Positions 15,049 through 22,644 of a stretch of 24,069 nucleotides of DNA are shown piece after piece. A program made the translations under genes and the position numbers. The stretch is from Chloroflexota bacterium. GTDB taxonomy: Bacteria > Chloroflexota > Anaerolineae > J102. Position 1 is the first letter of the stretch, and the number at the start of each line of letters is the position of its first letter. The notes under the pieces were generated by a model, which was not told the origin of the DNA, did no database searches, and worked only from the letters and a program-made list of their open reading frames with translations. Location: the NCBI GenBank assembly GCA_013152695.1, contig JAADFV010000327.1:1-24069 (forward strand), in the 5' to 3' direction.

Positions 15049-16686
15049 TCAGGAAGCCCCGATCGGCTGCATCATATAGAGTTCACCCAGCTCGAAGCCT
15101 AACTTGCGATAATAATTGCGCGTACCAATGGCACTGATCACCGCTAATTGCCGGAAGCCTTCGGCGTAGGCGATGCGTTTCGCCTCGGTGATCAGGCGGA
15201 CTCCCAAGCCCGCATGCTGAGCCGCTCCCTCACTTTTTCCACCGATACGCAAGGCCGGCCCGTACACATGCACCTCCCTGATCATTGCCGCATCTTTGAT
15301 CTCAGCGATCGGTACCACTGCCGGTGAGTTGGGCAATGACAGCCGCAAAAATCCGGCGACTTTATCATCAGGCGTAACATAACTGAGAAAATACTCGCGG
15401 TTGATATCGGTCTCGTAGGGCAAGATATTGAGCCGGAGCTGAGCGGGCTCAACCTCCTGACGACGCACTTCGCGGCAACGTAGACATTGGCACGACATGT
15501 CGTGTTCTGCCATGTATTGATGCACAAGCTGGCGTAAGTTCGTCTTCTTATTGCCCTTAACAATATTTGGAGAAGGAATATCGCGAAAGATGCGATTGAT
15601 GCGGCAATAGCGGGGTACATGCGTCTTACAGCGGGCGATGAGGGCGACTAACTCTTCTTCGCGATAAGGCTCGTACAAACCCTTGAGGTAATACTCACGA
15701 TAAAGTTCCGTTTCTTTGAGTAAAGAAGTGGGATAGATTTTGAGTTCGTCGGGACGGATGGCAGGGTCAGTCCAAAGGCGCTGGAAGTCTGCATAATCAC
15801 TTTCCAGGGTGTCGCCGTACAAGTTAGCCATCCAATGCAAGACGATCTTGAACCCTGCCCCGCGCAGTGTGCGTACAGCCTGACGCATTTCCTCGACCGT
15901 ATGCCCACGCTTGTTCAAAGCGAGAATACGATCATTCAAACTCTGCAAACCAAGCTGTACCTTGGTCACGCCCAATCGCCGCAGATGGGCCACCTCGCGC
16001 GGGCTGAGAGCATCTGGTCGGGTTTCGATCACCATGCCCACATTGCGATACGACGCCGTTTCATTGCGTACCTGGGCCTCTTCCAAAGAAGCGGCCTCCT
16101 CCCCATTCATGGCATCTAAACAACGCTTGACGAACCATTCCTGATAATCACGGGGATAGGCCGACCAGGTACCGCCAAGAATCAATAATTCTACTTTATC
16201 GGAATGATGACCGATGGCCTGAAGGCTGCGCAATCGGGAACTGACCTGCCGGAAAGGATCGAATGCATTCTGTAAGGCCCGCAATGAACCCGGCTCATCC
16301 GGCACATAACTCTTGGGCATGCTCTCAAAGGTGGGGCAGAAAATGCACTCACCCGGACAGGGAAAAGGCTTGGTCAGCACCGTCACCGGGGCCACCCCTG
16401 ACTGAGTCCTTACGGGCTTTCGCTGGAGTCGCTGCACCAACACCCGATCCTCCTCCATCTTCCCCGCGGCTACGAGCTGCTGATAACCATCCCATAACTC
16501 CGACTTGGAGAAATGACGCCCCGTCTTGCGGGCATAGCTGTTCACAATACGCAGATAAGCGGCATCATCGAGCTCGGGATGGGCTTGGAGTTGTTCCAAA
16601 ATGCCCAGAAGAAGGCTTTCGTCCGTATCGATATCGAAGCTGTGACCGGCACGATTGGACCATTTAGACAGGGTGATGGTAGGCAT
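15049..16686 (-). CDS. elp3: Elp3-family tRNA uridine(34) modification enzyme (radical SAM/GNAT)
   Basis: The 545-residue enzyme is a bacterial stand-alone homologue of the eukaryotic Elongator catalytic subunit. The radical SAM cluster motif is CPGECIFC (C110, C114, C117). ETRPDALSPREVAHLRRLGV and VQLGLQSLNDRIL follow in the barrel, then the Cys pair region SCQCLRCREVRR. A C-terminal GNAT acetyltransferase domain (about 400-545) carries HAGLGVRLITEAKRIA and NYYRKLGFELGELYM. The known reaction of Elp3 is acetyl-CoA-dependent cm5U formation at wobble uridine 34. Length and domain order are those of full Elp3. The ATG at 16686 lacks a strong Shine-Dalgarno. It faces a Trm9/ABH8-like methyltransferase across 54 bp, which may act on its product. 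Confidence 0.95.
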   Translation of the reverse strand: MPTITLSKWSNRAGHSFDIDTDESLLLGILEQLQAHPELDDAAYLRIVNSYARKTGRHFSKSELWDGYQQLVAAGKMEEDRVLVQRLQRKPVRTQSGVAPVTVLTKPFPCPGECIFCPTFESMPKSYVPDEPGSLRALQNAFDPFRQVSSRLRSLQAIGHHSDKVELLILGGTWSAYPRDYQEWFVKRCLDAMNGEEAASLEEAQVRNETASYRNVGMVIETRPDALSPREVAHLRRLGVTKVQLGLQSLNDRILALNKRGHTVEEMRQAVRTLRGAGFKIVLHWMANLYGDTLESDYADFQRLWTDPAIRPDELKIYPTSLLKETELYREYYLKGLYEPYREEELVALIARCKTHVPRYCRINRIFRDIPSPNIVKGNKKTNLRQLVHQYMAEHDMSCQCLRCREVRRQEVEPAQLRLNILPYETDINREYFLSYVTPDDKVAGFLRLSLPNSPAVVPIAEIKDAAMIREVHVYGPALRIGGKSEGAAQHAGLGVRLITEAKRIAYAEGFRQLAVISAIGTRNYYRKLGFELGELYMMQPIGAS

Positions 16687-16697
16687 AATTTTGAGGG

Positions 16698-16726
16698 TTG
16701 GCAGTTGGCATTCCCAGGCTTATTGT
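16698..16726 (+). promoter_or_regulatory. Promoter candidate for the methyltransferase-glycosyltransferase unit
   Basis: TTGGCA (16698-16703) is followed after 17 bp by TATTGT (16721-16726), five of six and four of six consensus bases. Transcription would start about 8 nt before the ATG at 16741, an almost leaderless message, which would suit the weak ribosome site. GTTGGCA is tandemly repeated (16697-16710) across the -35. Confidence 0.4.
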
Positions 16727-16740
16727 GCCATCATTGGGAC

Positions 16741-17484
16741 ATGAAGGAGTGTATTCGTAAGCAGCTTTTGCAGATCAACCAGACATTTTACGAAGATTTT
16801 GCCGCGGCATTTGCCGCCACACGCTTCGGCACACAACCGGGGTGGAACCGGATTATACACTATTTTCCCCGCCGTTGTCAGGTGCTGGATATCGGCTGTG
16901 GCAATGGACGGTTTGCCCACTTTCTGGATGAACGCCTGGATGCCGTCCAGTATCTGGGAATTGACAGCAGCCATCGTCTTATTGCCATCGCCCAGGAGAA
17001 CACCGCCCCCCTCAACCGTACCCAGGCGAAGTTCAGTGTGGTGGACATCAGCGAGGATGGGTGGGAGCAAAGCCTAGAGAAGCGCTCCTTCGATATCGTG
17101 GTCGCCCTGGCCGTGATGCATCACATTCCTGGCTTTAGCCACCGCCAGCAATTTTTAAAGGCCGCTGCTACTTGCCTAACCCCTAACGGCATCCTCATTC
17201 TCTCGAATTGGCGATTCACCCAAAATCCACGCATGCGCCGTAAAATCGTGCCCTGGCAACAGATCGGACTCAGCGCGGCCGATGTCGAAAAAGGCGATTA
17301 TCTGCTGGATTGGAAGAAAGAGGGGCATGGATTACGCTATGCCCATCAGCTGGATGAAACGGAGGTCTCACAATTGGCGGCGGGAGCAGGGTTACAGATA
17401 CTCGAGCAGTTTCATGCCGATGGTCGTGAAGGCGATCTGAGTTTATACAGTGTCCTCAGCCGGCGTAGGCCAAGCGACGAGTAG
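16741..17484 (+). CDS. Class I SAM methyltransferase, Trm9/ABH8-like
   Basis: The 247-residue protein has SAM motif I VLDIGCGNGRF (about 47-57), an acidic residue after strand 2 in YLGIDSSH, and DIVVALAVMHHIPGF as the post-II/motif IV region. The N-terminus (QTFYEDFAAAFAATRFGTQP) and the C-terminal LRYAHQLDETEV (about 197-208) resemble, as I recall them, the Y-x-x-x-A-x-x-F-x-x-T-R and LRYYH...EGEL signatures of Trm9 and the ALKBH8 methyltransferase domain. Those enzymes methylate cm5U34 to mcm5U. The frame is open back to 16513, but that part overlaps elp3 on the other strand, so I chose the ATG at 16741. It is divergent from elp3 and 17 bp ahead of a glycosyltransferase gene. The tRNA role is inference; a small-molecule methyltransferase is the alternative. 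Confidence 0.8.
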   Translation: MKECIRKQLLQINQTFYEDFAAAFAATRFGTQPGWNRIIHYFPRRCQVLDIGCGNGRFAHFLDERLDAVQYLGIDSSHRLIAIAQENTAPLNRTQAKFSVVDISEDGWEQSLEKRSFDIVVALAVMHHIPGFSHRQQFLKAAATCLTPNGILILSNWRFTQNPRMRRKIVPWQQIGLSAADVEKGDYLLDWKKEGHGLRYAHQLDETEVSQLAAGAGLQILEQFHADGREGDLSLYSVLSRRRPSDE

Positions 17485-17501
17485 TCAACGAGGAGAATGT
17501 C

Positions 17502-18615
17502 ATGCGTGTTGTCATGTTGTCAAAAGCCTGTATTGTCGGCGCCTATCAGCGTAAATTAGAGGAAATTGCCCGTCATCCCGACATCTCCTTGACCGTGTTG
17601 ACACCACCTTTTTGGCAGGACAGCCGCGGTAAACAGGTGCTGGAACGGGTATTCACCCGCGGTTACGAATTGCGCGAGACACCGATCCGTTTCAATGGCC
17701 GCTTTCATCTACATTATTACCCCCGACTCGCGTCAGAACTGAAAGCACTGCGCCCCGATCTGCTTCATATCGATGAAGAACCATACAACTTTGCCACACG
17801 GCACGCTATGGGATTAGCACGTCGCAGCCAGATTCCAGCCCTATTTTTCACCTGGCAGAACTTAAATCGCCGCTATCCACCCCCTTTTCGCTGGTGGGAA
17901 CGCTACAATTATCGTCATGCTGCATTTGCTATTGCCGGAAACCACGCCGCCAGCACCATCCTGCGCGCCAAAGGCTACCGTGGCCCCACCCGCATCATCC
18001 CCCAATTTGGCGTCGATCCCGAGCTCTTTTCACCGCCCGCCCGCCCTCGCCCCGCCCGACCCTTCACCATCGGTTATGCTGGCGGTTTGATTCCTGAAAA
18101 AGGGCTCGATACCTTGCTGGCAGCTTGCGCTCGTCTGCAAGGCGCCTGGCGCCTGCACCTGCTGGGCAGTGGCGCCGAAAAGAGCGCCCTCATCAACCAG
18201 GCAGAGCGATTAAAAATATATCCAATGGTGGGATCGCCTTCCCTCCATAGAGATGCCACGCTTTTACCACACATTGGACGCCTTCGTGCTGCCTTCGCGT
18301 ACCCTGCCCAATTGGATGGAGCAATTTGGGCGGGTATTGATCGAAGCCATGGCCTGTGGCGTCGCCACGTTGGGCTCCGACAGCGGTGAGATTCCCCATG
18401 TCCTCGACGAGGCCGGCCTCATTTTCCCCGAAGGTGATGCCGAGGCTCTGGCTACTCGGCTGCAAGCCCTTCTCGACGATGAAACATTACGTCACTCTTT
18501 CGGTCGCCGTGGTCGAGAACGCGTATTGGCTCATTTCACGCAAAAGCAAATCGCCGCCGCCACGGTCGAAGTTTATCGCAGCATCATGCAGACATCCCCT
18601 TCCTCCGGCTCATAG
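17502..18615 (+). pseudogene. GT4-type glycosyltransferase, interrupted by a one-base frameshift
   Basis: Two frames encode one protein. The first (17502-18389) begins MRVVMLSKACIVGAYQRKL and carries the GT4 donor-domain entry TIGYAGGLIPEKGLDTLL. The second frame (from about 18214, stop at 18615) carries FYHTLDAFVLPSRTLPNW and the E-x7-E nucleotide-sugar motif in EQFGRVLIEAMACG. Continuity is lost at the A5 run 18212-18216; reading it as A4 gives ERLKYIQWWDRLPS and joins the frames into 370 residues. The cause is a real indel or a homopolymer error. GAGGAG precedes the ATG, 17 bp after the methyltransferase. If intact, the enzyme would transfer a sugar from a nucleotide-sugar donor, perhaps to a surface glycan; the acceptor is unknown. 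Confidence 0.85.
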
Positions 18616-18640
18616 ATAGACCTTATTCTCAGATGACGAC

Positions 18641-19335
18641 CTAGCACTGCAACAGCTCATTCACCACATCAGGAAAAAGTCGTGCCCAGGCATCACTTAG
18701 GGAAGCGGGAAGAGGAGCACACAAAAGCAACCGTTCCCCGCTCTGAGGATGGGTAATCTGCAATTGCCAGGCATGCAATGCCAGCCGATAGAGCCCATAT
18801 TCGAGGCGAAAGTACCTGTTGATGGCCCCTTTGCCGTAGGCCGTATCACCAATGAGGGGATGACTGAGATGCTTGAGATGACGTCGTACCTGATGCCTAC
18901 GGCCGGTATGAATGTGTACTCGTACCAGAGAACAATGCTCGCTGGCAGAACTGGCTAGAGGAATGATTTCGCTGCGCGCGGCTTTTGCCACGCCCTTATC
19001 CCGCAGGGGGTGATCGACCCAAACACATTCCTCGACCAGCCCGCGTACCAGCGCCAGATACACCTTCTGCGTGGAAGGATGCGCCAATTGTTCTTGCCAG
19101 AGATGGGCGTGGCTCCGCTCCAGGGCAAAGAGAATGACGCCACTGGTGGGCCGATCAAGGCGGTGGAGGGGATAAACTGCTCGGCTGAGTTGTTCGCCCA
19201 GAATCTGATGTAATGATGTAATGTCCGTTCTTTTGGGCCAGCATAAGCGCTGTTGTGGACCAATAAGCCGGAGGGTTTATTCACAGCAATGACACTGTCA
19301 TCTTGCCAAATGATGGGGACAAAATCAGGATTCAT
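18641..19335 (-). pseudogene. truC: RluA-family pseudouridine synthase (TruC-like), frameshifted by an 8-bp duplication
   Basis: The 5' fragment (19335 down to the repeat) encodes MNPDFVPIIWQDDSVIAVNKPSGLLVH, the RluA/TruC opening. After the repeat the protein continues in another frame with HQILGEQLSRAVYPLHRLDRPTSGV, including the catalytic HRLDRPTSG aspartate, and GRRHQVRRHLKHLSHPLIGD near the end. Deleting one unit of the tandem ATGTAATG at 19208-19223 gives KERTLHQILGEQL and a 228-residue protein. The VNKPSG-LVH, HRLDRP and RRHL-HLxHPxIGD pattern resembles E. coli TruC (tRNA U65) more than the large RluA/C/D enzymes, so substrate is likely tRNA but not certain. Its ATG overlaps the upstream stop codon by ATGA. 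Confidence 0.85.
19206..19223. repeat. 8-bp tandem duplication inside the truC-like gene
   Basis: ATGTAATG occurs twice in direct tandem (19208-19215, 19216-19223), extended by TG on the left to TGATGTAATGATGTAATG. Eight bases are not a multiple of three, so the second copy causes the frameshift. Loss of one unit restores a continuous TruC-like frame. Confidence 0.85.
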
Positions 19336-19901
19336 TCCTGCAAACGCATGCGTAGGATACGCAAAAGCTGGCGACGCCGTTCCAAATGTAGCCTTGCCTT
19401 GCTGTCCTCGGACTCAAATTGATTGATCAAAAAAGCTTCAGCGTCTTCTGTGGCAAGAAGATCCCGCTTCTGCCAGAAAACTGCTGCGGCCATATTGTCA
19501 TCACCGGCCTGCACAAAGGCCACCAAAGCTTTAGCGATGGCAGCTCGCTTTTCAGCCTGTCCTTGCTGCTCTTTGATGCGTAATAAGGCGGTAAGGCGCT
19601 GCGCCATCGCTTCGGCATTGGTATCATCGCCCCGCTGGCGAGCCTGCGAAATGGCCGACCGAATCGAGGAGATCATCGCATCATCCAGCAAAAAAGGAAC
19701 CTCATCTACCAATGCTTGCAGGGCTTGCTCATCCACCGTCGTGGCAAATCGCTGTAAAATCCCCATGACCAGCCAGCGTTCGTAGTCTGCCCGCAGCTCA
19801 GCGTCCCCTTCGAGTGCCGCGTGTAGACTTGCTTCGTCCTGCACACCGGCGGCCAGCAGACGTCTCTTCAGATTTTCGGGGAGTTGGGTGGGATCAGTCA
19901 T
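19332..19901 (-). CDS. Helical protein of unknown function, coupled to the truC-like gene
   Basis: The 189-residue product is rich in Ala, Glu, Arg and Leu and looks all-helical throughout, with segments such as NLKRRLLAAGVQDEASLHAAL and LRADYERWLVMGILQRF. I see no signal peptide, membrane helix or catalytic motif. The repeated short helical units recall alpha-solenoid or TPR-like segments, but no clear repeat can be aligned. The frame opens with TTG at 19916; I chose the ATG at 19901 (MTDPTQLPENLKRR). The stop overlaps the truC-like ATG (TCAT on the + strand at 19332-19335), implying translational coupling. A promoter candidate lies at 19969-19996. I do not recognise the family. Confidence 0.75.
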   Translation of the reverse strand: MTDPTQLPENLKRRLLAAGVQDEASLHAALEGDAELRADYERWLVMGILQRFATTVDEQALQALVDEVPFLLDDAMISSIRSAISQARQRGDDTNAEAMAQRLTALLRIKEQQGQAEKRAAIAKALVAFVQAGDDNMAAAVFWQKRDLLATEDAEAFLINQFESEDSKARLHLERRRQLLRILRMRLQE

Positions 19902-19968
19902 ACGTTCTTTTAGCAAACCAATAGGTAGGTAGAAGTCTCGCGGGACTTAGAACACGTACGAAAAATGG

Positions 19969-19996
19969 AGTATAGCACAACACCTTGGCGCCACAA
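19969..19996 (-). promoter_or_regulatory. Promoter candidate for the helical protein/truC-like pair
   Basis: On the minus strand, TTGTGG (19996-19991), a 16-bp spacer and TGC-TATACT (the hexamer at 19974-19969) form a weak -35 with a good extended -10. Transcription would start near 19962, about 60 nt before the ATG at 19901. This suggests the pair is not simply the tail of the ABC operon. Confidence 0.45.
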
Positions 19997-20014
19997 AGAA
20001 AAACTTCATCACAG

Positions 20015-20758
20015 CTACTCCCAACGGAAGAAGTGTGTGGCCAAGGCTGTGCAAACGAGTAAAAAGGCGAGGAGGATAGCGACCTCTTGCCCGAGACCTC
20101 CCCATCCTTCCCCAAACCAGGTTGCCTGCAATAACTTCACCACATACGTGAGGGGTATCCATTGCGCTATGTGTTGGATATTCTCGGGCATGATTTGTAG
20201 AGGAATCGCGGCTCCTGAGAGAAACATCATGGGAAAAGCCAAAATCATACCCACAGCCTGAGCAAAACGGGCCGAGGGAGCGACTCCGGCCAAGAGAAAA
20301 CCGAAAGCGAACATAGACAGAGTACCCAGGGTAAAGGCAGCAAACACGCTAAGGATGTGCCCCTCGAACCTCACATGATAAAGGGCTTTACCCACCCCCA
20401 CCAACATCAACATCCCTATCAACGTCATCAGATAATAATTCAGCACATTGGCGATCATATAAACCACTGGCCGCAAGGGAGTGGCACGAAAACGCCGTAG
20501 AATTCCCTTTTCGCGATAAGTCGCCGCCGCAATGGGAATACTCATCAAGCCTACGGAGATAATAATCAGGGCAATGTACGCTGGTACCGACATGTCAACC
20601 GTACCGCGATTGCCAAAAAGCGCCTCTGGCTCATTTCCGTAAATAGAGCCAAAAAGAATCAGCATCAGGGGGGCATAGGCAACGGTGAAAAACAAGGCAA
20701 CAGGCTCCCGTAGATACAGCTTCATTTCCGTCCAGGTAAGTTTAGTCAGAGCTTTCAT
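20015..20758 (-). CDS. ABC-2 type transporter permease
   Basis: The 247-residue membrane protein begins MKALTKLTWTEMKLYLREP, the amphipathic N-terminus usual in ABC-2 exporters. About six hydrophobic segments follow, among them VALFFTVAYAPLMLILFGSIYG, a central AFTLGTLSMFAFGFLLAGV and the end segment EVAILLAFLLVCTALATHFF. The conserved ABC-2 stretch VGMILAFPMMFLSGAAIPLQIMP is present. The frame begins at a TTG (20776), but I chose the ATG at 20758 because AAGGAG precedes it by 9 nt. It lies 14 bp after the ATPase stop and should form the export channel with it, probably as a dimer. Substrate is unknown: drugs, lipids or peptides are all possible for this class. Confidence 0.9.
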   Translation of the reverse strand: MKALTKLTWTEMKLYLREPVALFFTVAYAPLMLILFGSIYGNEPEALFGNRGTVDMSVPAYIALIIISVGLMSIPIAAATYREKGILRRFRATPLRPVVYMIANVLNYYLMTLIGMLMLVGVGKALYHVRFEGHILSVFAAFTLGTLSMFAFGFLLAGVAPSARFAQAVGMILAFPMMFLSGAAIPLQIMPENIQHIAQWIPLTYVVKLLQATWFGEGWGGLGQEVAILLAFLLVCTALATHFFRWE

Positions 20759-20772
20759 CAATAACAACTCCT

Positions 20773-21687
20773 TCAATCTCGTAGTTCGCGGCCAGTCAGA
20801 GTCAAGAAAACGTCTTCGAGAGTAGGCTGGTCAGTGCGCAGATTACGAAAACGTACGCCCTCCCTTTCCAGCACTCGTGCCACCTCACTCACAAAATACT
20901 CTCCTCGGCCATAAACCACGACATTTTCTCCACGTTTTTCCAGGCGAGTAACCACAGGCAATGATTGTAGCGAAGCAGGAAGGGAATCGCCATCAATCGA
21001 GAAGATGATACGCCGCTCTGCCTGAAGATTCTCTATCAATCGCGCCGGCGTATCCAGGGCGATCAGCTGGCCATGATCCATGATCGCCACGCGATCGCAC
21101 AGGCGCTCTGCCTCTTCCATAAAATGAGTCGTAAGCAACACCGTTTTGCCCTGCTCCCGTACTTCCAACACCAGCTCCCACATAGCGCGACGTGCCTGCG
21201 GATCCAGGCCGGTGGTAAGCTCATCGAGAAAAACCAGCTCCGGGTCGTTGAGCAAAGCCAGGGCAATGAAAAGACGCTGGCGCTGTCCGCCCGAAAGTGT
21301 ACTGACAAAAGCCCTTCGCTTCGAGCTAAGCCCCATTCGTTCCAGTAGCTCGGGCCAGGGGGATGTGTGGCTGTAAAATGAAGCGAACAGATCCAGGGCT
21401 TCGGCCACACGGAGGCGAGGCGGCAACGCGGCCGTCTGCAATTGGATGCCGATTCGCTGTCGTAAAGCAAAACCATCCACCTGCGGATCGAGACCAAGTA
21501 CGCGGATTTTCCCTTTATCAGGCCGGCGCAACCCCTCAATACATTCGATGATCGTGGTTTTGCCGGCCCCATTGGGCCCCACCATGCCAAATATCTCACC
21601 TGCCTGTACCTCAAAGCTCACATCGTCAACCGCGATTACATCACCATAACTTTTACGAATATTTCGGACAACAATAGTGCTGCTCAT
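20773..21687 (-). CDS. ABC transporter ATP-binding protein (ABC-2/DrrA-like exporter)
   Basis: The 304-residue ATPase has Walker A GPNGAGKTT (about 38-46), Q-loop, signature LSGGQRQRL (about 136-144), Walker B LVFLDE and the D-loop in LTTGLDPQARR. The H-loop histidine is in TTHFMEEAERLCDR. The C-terminal extension with TLEDVFLTLTGRELRD is typical of DrrA/NodI-like exporters. All catalytic residues are intact. Its ATG overlaps the stop of the winged-helix regulator by 4 bp, so the two are translationally coupled. It should power the permease encoded just downstream. Confidence 0.95.
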   Translation of the reverse strand: MSSTIVVRNIRKSYGDVIAVDDVSFEVQAGEIFGMVGPNGAGKTTIIECIEGLRRPDKGKIRVLGLDPQVDGFALRQRIGIQLQTAALPPRLRVAEALDLFASFYSHTSPWPELLERMGLSSKRRAFVSTLSGGQRQRLFIALALLNDPELVFLDELTTGLDPQARRAMWELVLEVREQGKTVLLTTHFMEEAERLCDRVAIMDHGQLIALDTPARLIENLQAERRIIFSIDGDSLPASLQSLPVVTRLEKRGENVVVYGRGEYFVSEVARVLEREGVRFRNLRTDQPTLEDVFLTLTGRELRD

Positions 21688-22001
21688 GCCGATTCACCTC
21701 GCTCTAACGAAGAAGGATTGAGTAGCGCCTGCAAAGCAGCAACGTGTTCGTTGAAAGCGGTACGGCCGGCTGCCGTAACGGCGATGTAAGTACGTGGTTT
21801 GCGCGCAACAAAAGTCTTGTTGAGCGCCACATAACCGGCCTCTTCCAGTTTGCGGAGGTGCGCGCCCAGATTACCATCGGTGAGGCTCAGCAAATCCCGC
21901 AGAGCGGTAAATTCCATCTCTGCCTCCTCAGGTAACGCCACCAGGGCTGCCATGATCTGCAGTCGTACCGGCTGATGGATTAAAGGATTGAGACTACTCA
22001 T
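21684..22001 (-). CDS. Winged helix-turn-helix transcriptional regulator
   Basis: The 105-residue protein is a single compact winged-helix domain. LNPLIHQPVRLQIMAALVAL forms the first helices, EFTALRDLLSLTDGNLGAHL with RKLEEAGYVALNK is the recognition helix region, and FVARKPRTYIAVTAAGRTAF is the wing. The pattern fits the small stand-alone winged-helix family (Pfam HTH_34-like, MarR/ArsR-related). There is no effector domain or metal-binding cysteine pair. It sits between a membrane protein (3 bp upstream) and the ABC ATPase (4-bp overlap). Auto-repression through the 33-bp dyad at 22585-22617 is the natural inference. Confidence 0.9.
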   Translation of the reverse strand: MSSLNPLIHQPVRLQIMAALVALPEEAEMEFTALRDLLSLTDGNLGAHLRKLEEAGYVALNKTFVARKPRTYIAVTAAGRTAFNEHVAALQALLNPSSLERGESA

Positions 22002-22004
22002 AAT

Positions 22005-22562
22005 TCAGCTCCAACGTCGTAAAAATATAAGGCCACTCGCAAACAGAACACCACCACCGAAAATAGCCATCCATAAGCTAAAATAGGCAGGTAACATCAG
22101 GTAACCGACAAGAGCAGCAATCGTCACAAAAAGACCAACCCAGAGGATCCGGCGCTCTAGCCAGAAACCGGTCATAATGTATCCCAACATAATCACCAAA
22201 GAAATGAGAAGGTTGGCCTGATTGATGTCGCTGGGCTTGCTTGCCCACACAATTAGAGCCCCGTAGACAAGCGTAGTCAGCCACATCAAGCCGATACGAT
22301 TACCCAAAGGAGAGCGAACCCGAGTACCCAGACGAAAACCGATGCCTATCGAGACAACGATGCCGATGGTATCGAGAACCATCCATACCCATCCTGCCTG
22401 GGCCGGTAAAAATTGGCTGCTCAGGTTGCCCAGAAACCAAATAGCACCCCATAGAATCAGGTAATAAGCGCCCCCACTGGCAGTAAAATAACGGCGTGCT
22501 TGTCTGCTCACCAGTTCGATCATTTCCAGAGATGTGCGGGCTTCGTCTGCGGTCAACTTCAT
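22005..22562 (-). CDS. Six-TM membrane protein of unknown function, first gene of the exporter operon
   Basis: The 185-residue product begins MKLTADEARTSLEMIELVSRQARRYF, a short cytoplasmic helix. About six transmembrane segments follow, including YYLILWGAIWFLGNLSSQF, VWMVLDTIGIVVSIGIGF, NLLISLVIMLGYIMTGFWL and IFGGGVLFASGLIFL. No catalytic motif is visible. The frame opens upstream at 22634, but I chose the ATG at 22562 because AGAGGT lies 8 nt before it and upstream residues overlap the operator. Such small membrane proteins often precede HTH_34-type regulators and ABC exporters. It may sense membrane stress or assist the exporter, but this is inference. Confidence 0.8.
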   Translation of the reverse strand: MKLTADEARTSLEMIELVSRQARRYFTASGGAYYLILWGAIWFLGNLSSQFLPAQAGWVWMVLDTIGIVVSIGIGFRLGTRVRSPLGNRIGLMWLTTLVYGALIVWASKPSDINQANLLISLVIMLGYIMTGFWLERRILWVGLFVTIAALVGYLMLPAYFSLWMAIFGGGVLFASGLIFLRRWS

Positions 22563-22584
22563 GATAGTATACCTCTTGAATTTG

Positions 22585-22617
22585 ATTAGAGTACTCTGCA
22601 ATATAGAGTACTCTAAT
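22585..22617. promoter_or_regulatory. Perfect 33-bp dyad operator with two AGAGTACTCT palindromes
   Basis: ATTAGAGTACTCT (22585-22597) and AGAGTACTCTAAT (22605-22617) are perfect 13-bp inverted copies around a 7-bp GCAATAT centre. Each arm contains the self-complementary AGAGTACTCT. The dyad overlaps the -10 of the exporter operon promoter and covers the predicted start, ending 22 bp before the first ATG. This is a textbook repressor position, probably for the winged-helix protein encoded in the operon. Confidence 0.85.
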
Positions 22618-22644
22618 TCTAACAGAAACAACACCCCTTGTCAA
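22616..22644 (-). promoter_or_regulatory. Near-consensus promoter of the membrane protein/regulator/ABC operon
   Basis: On the minus strand TTGACA (22644-22639) is followed after exactly 17 bp by TAGAAT (22621-22616), six of six and five of six consensus bases. Such a strong promoter with an operator at the start site suggests tight repression. A second dyad, CCCCTTG-T-CAAGGGG (22634-22648), straddles the -35. Confidence 0.85.

Noticed and set aside
16513..16740. Upstream extension of the methyltransferase reading frame by 76 residues
   Set aside because: The extension lies over the start of elp3 on the other strand and does not resemble a methyltransferase N-terminus; the ATG at 16741 gives a family-like start.
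18205..18260. Programmed ribosomal frameshift in the glycosyltransferase
   Set aside because: The shift needed is +1 at a plain A5 run with no slippery heptamer, Shine-Dalgarno-like stimulator or downstream hairpin; an indel is simpler.
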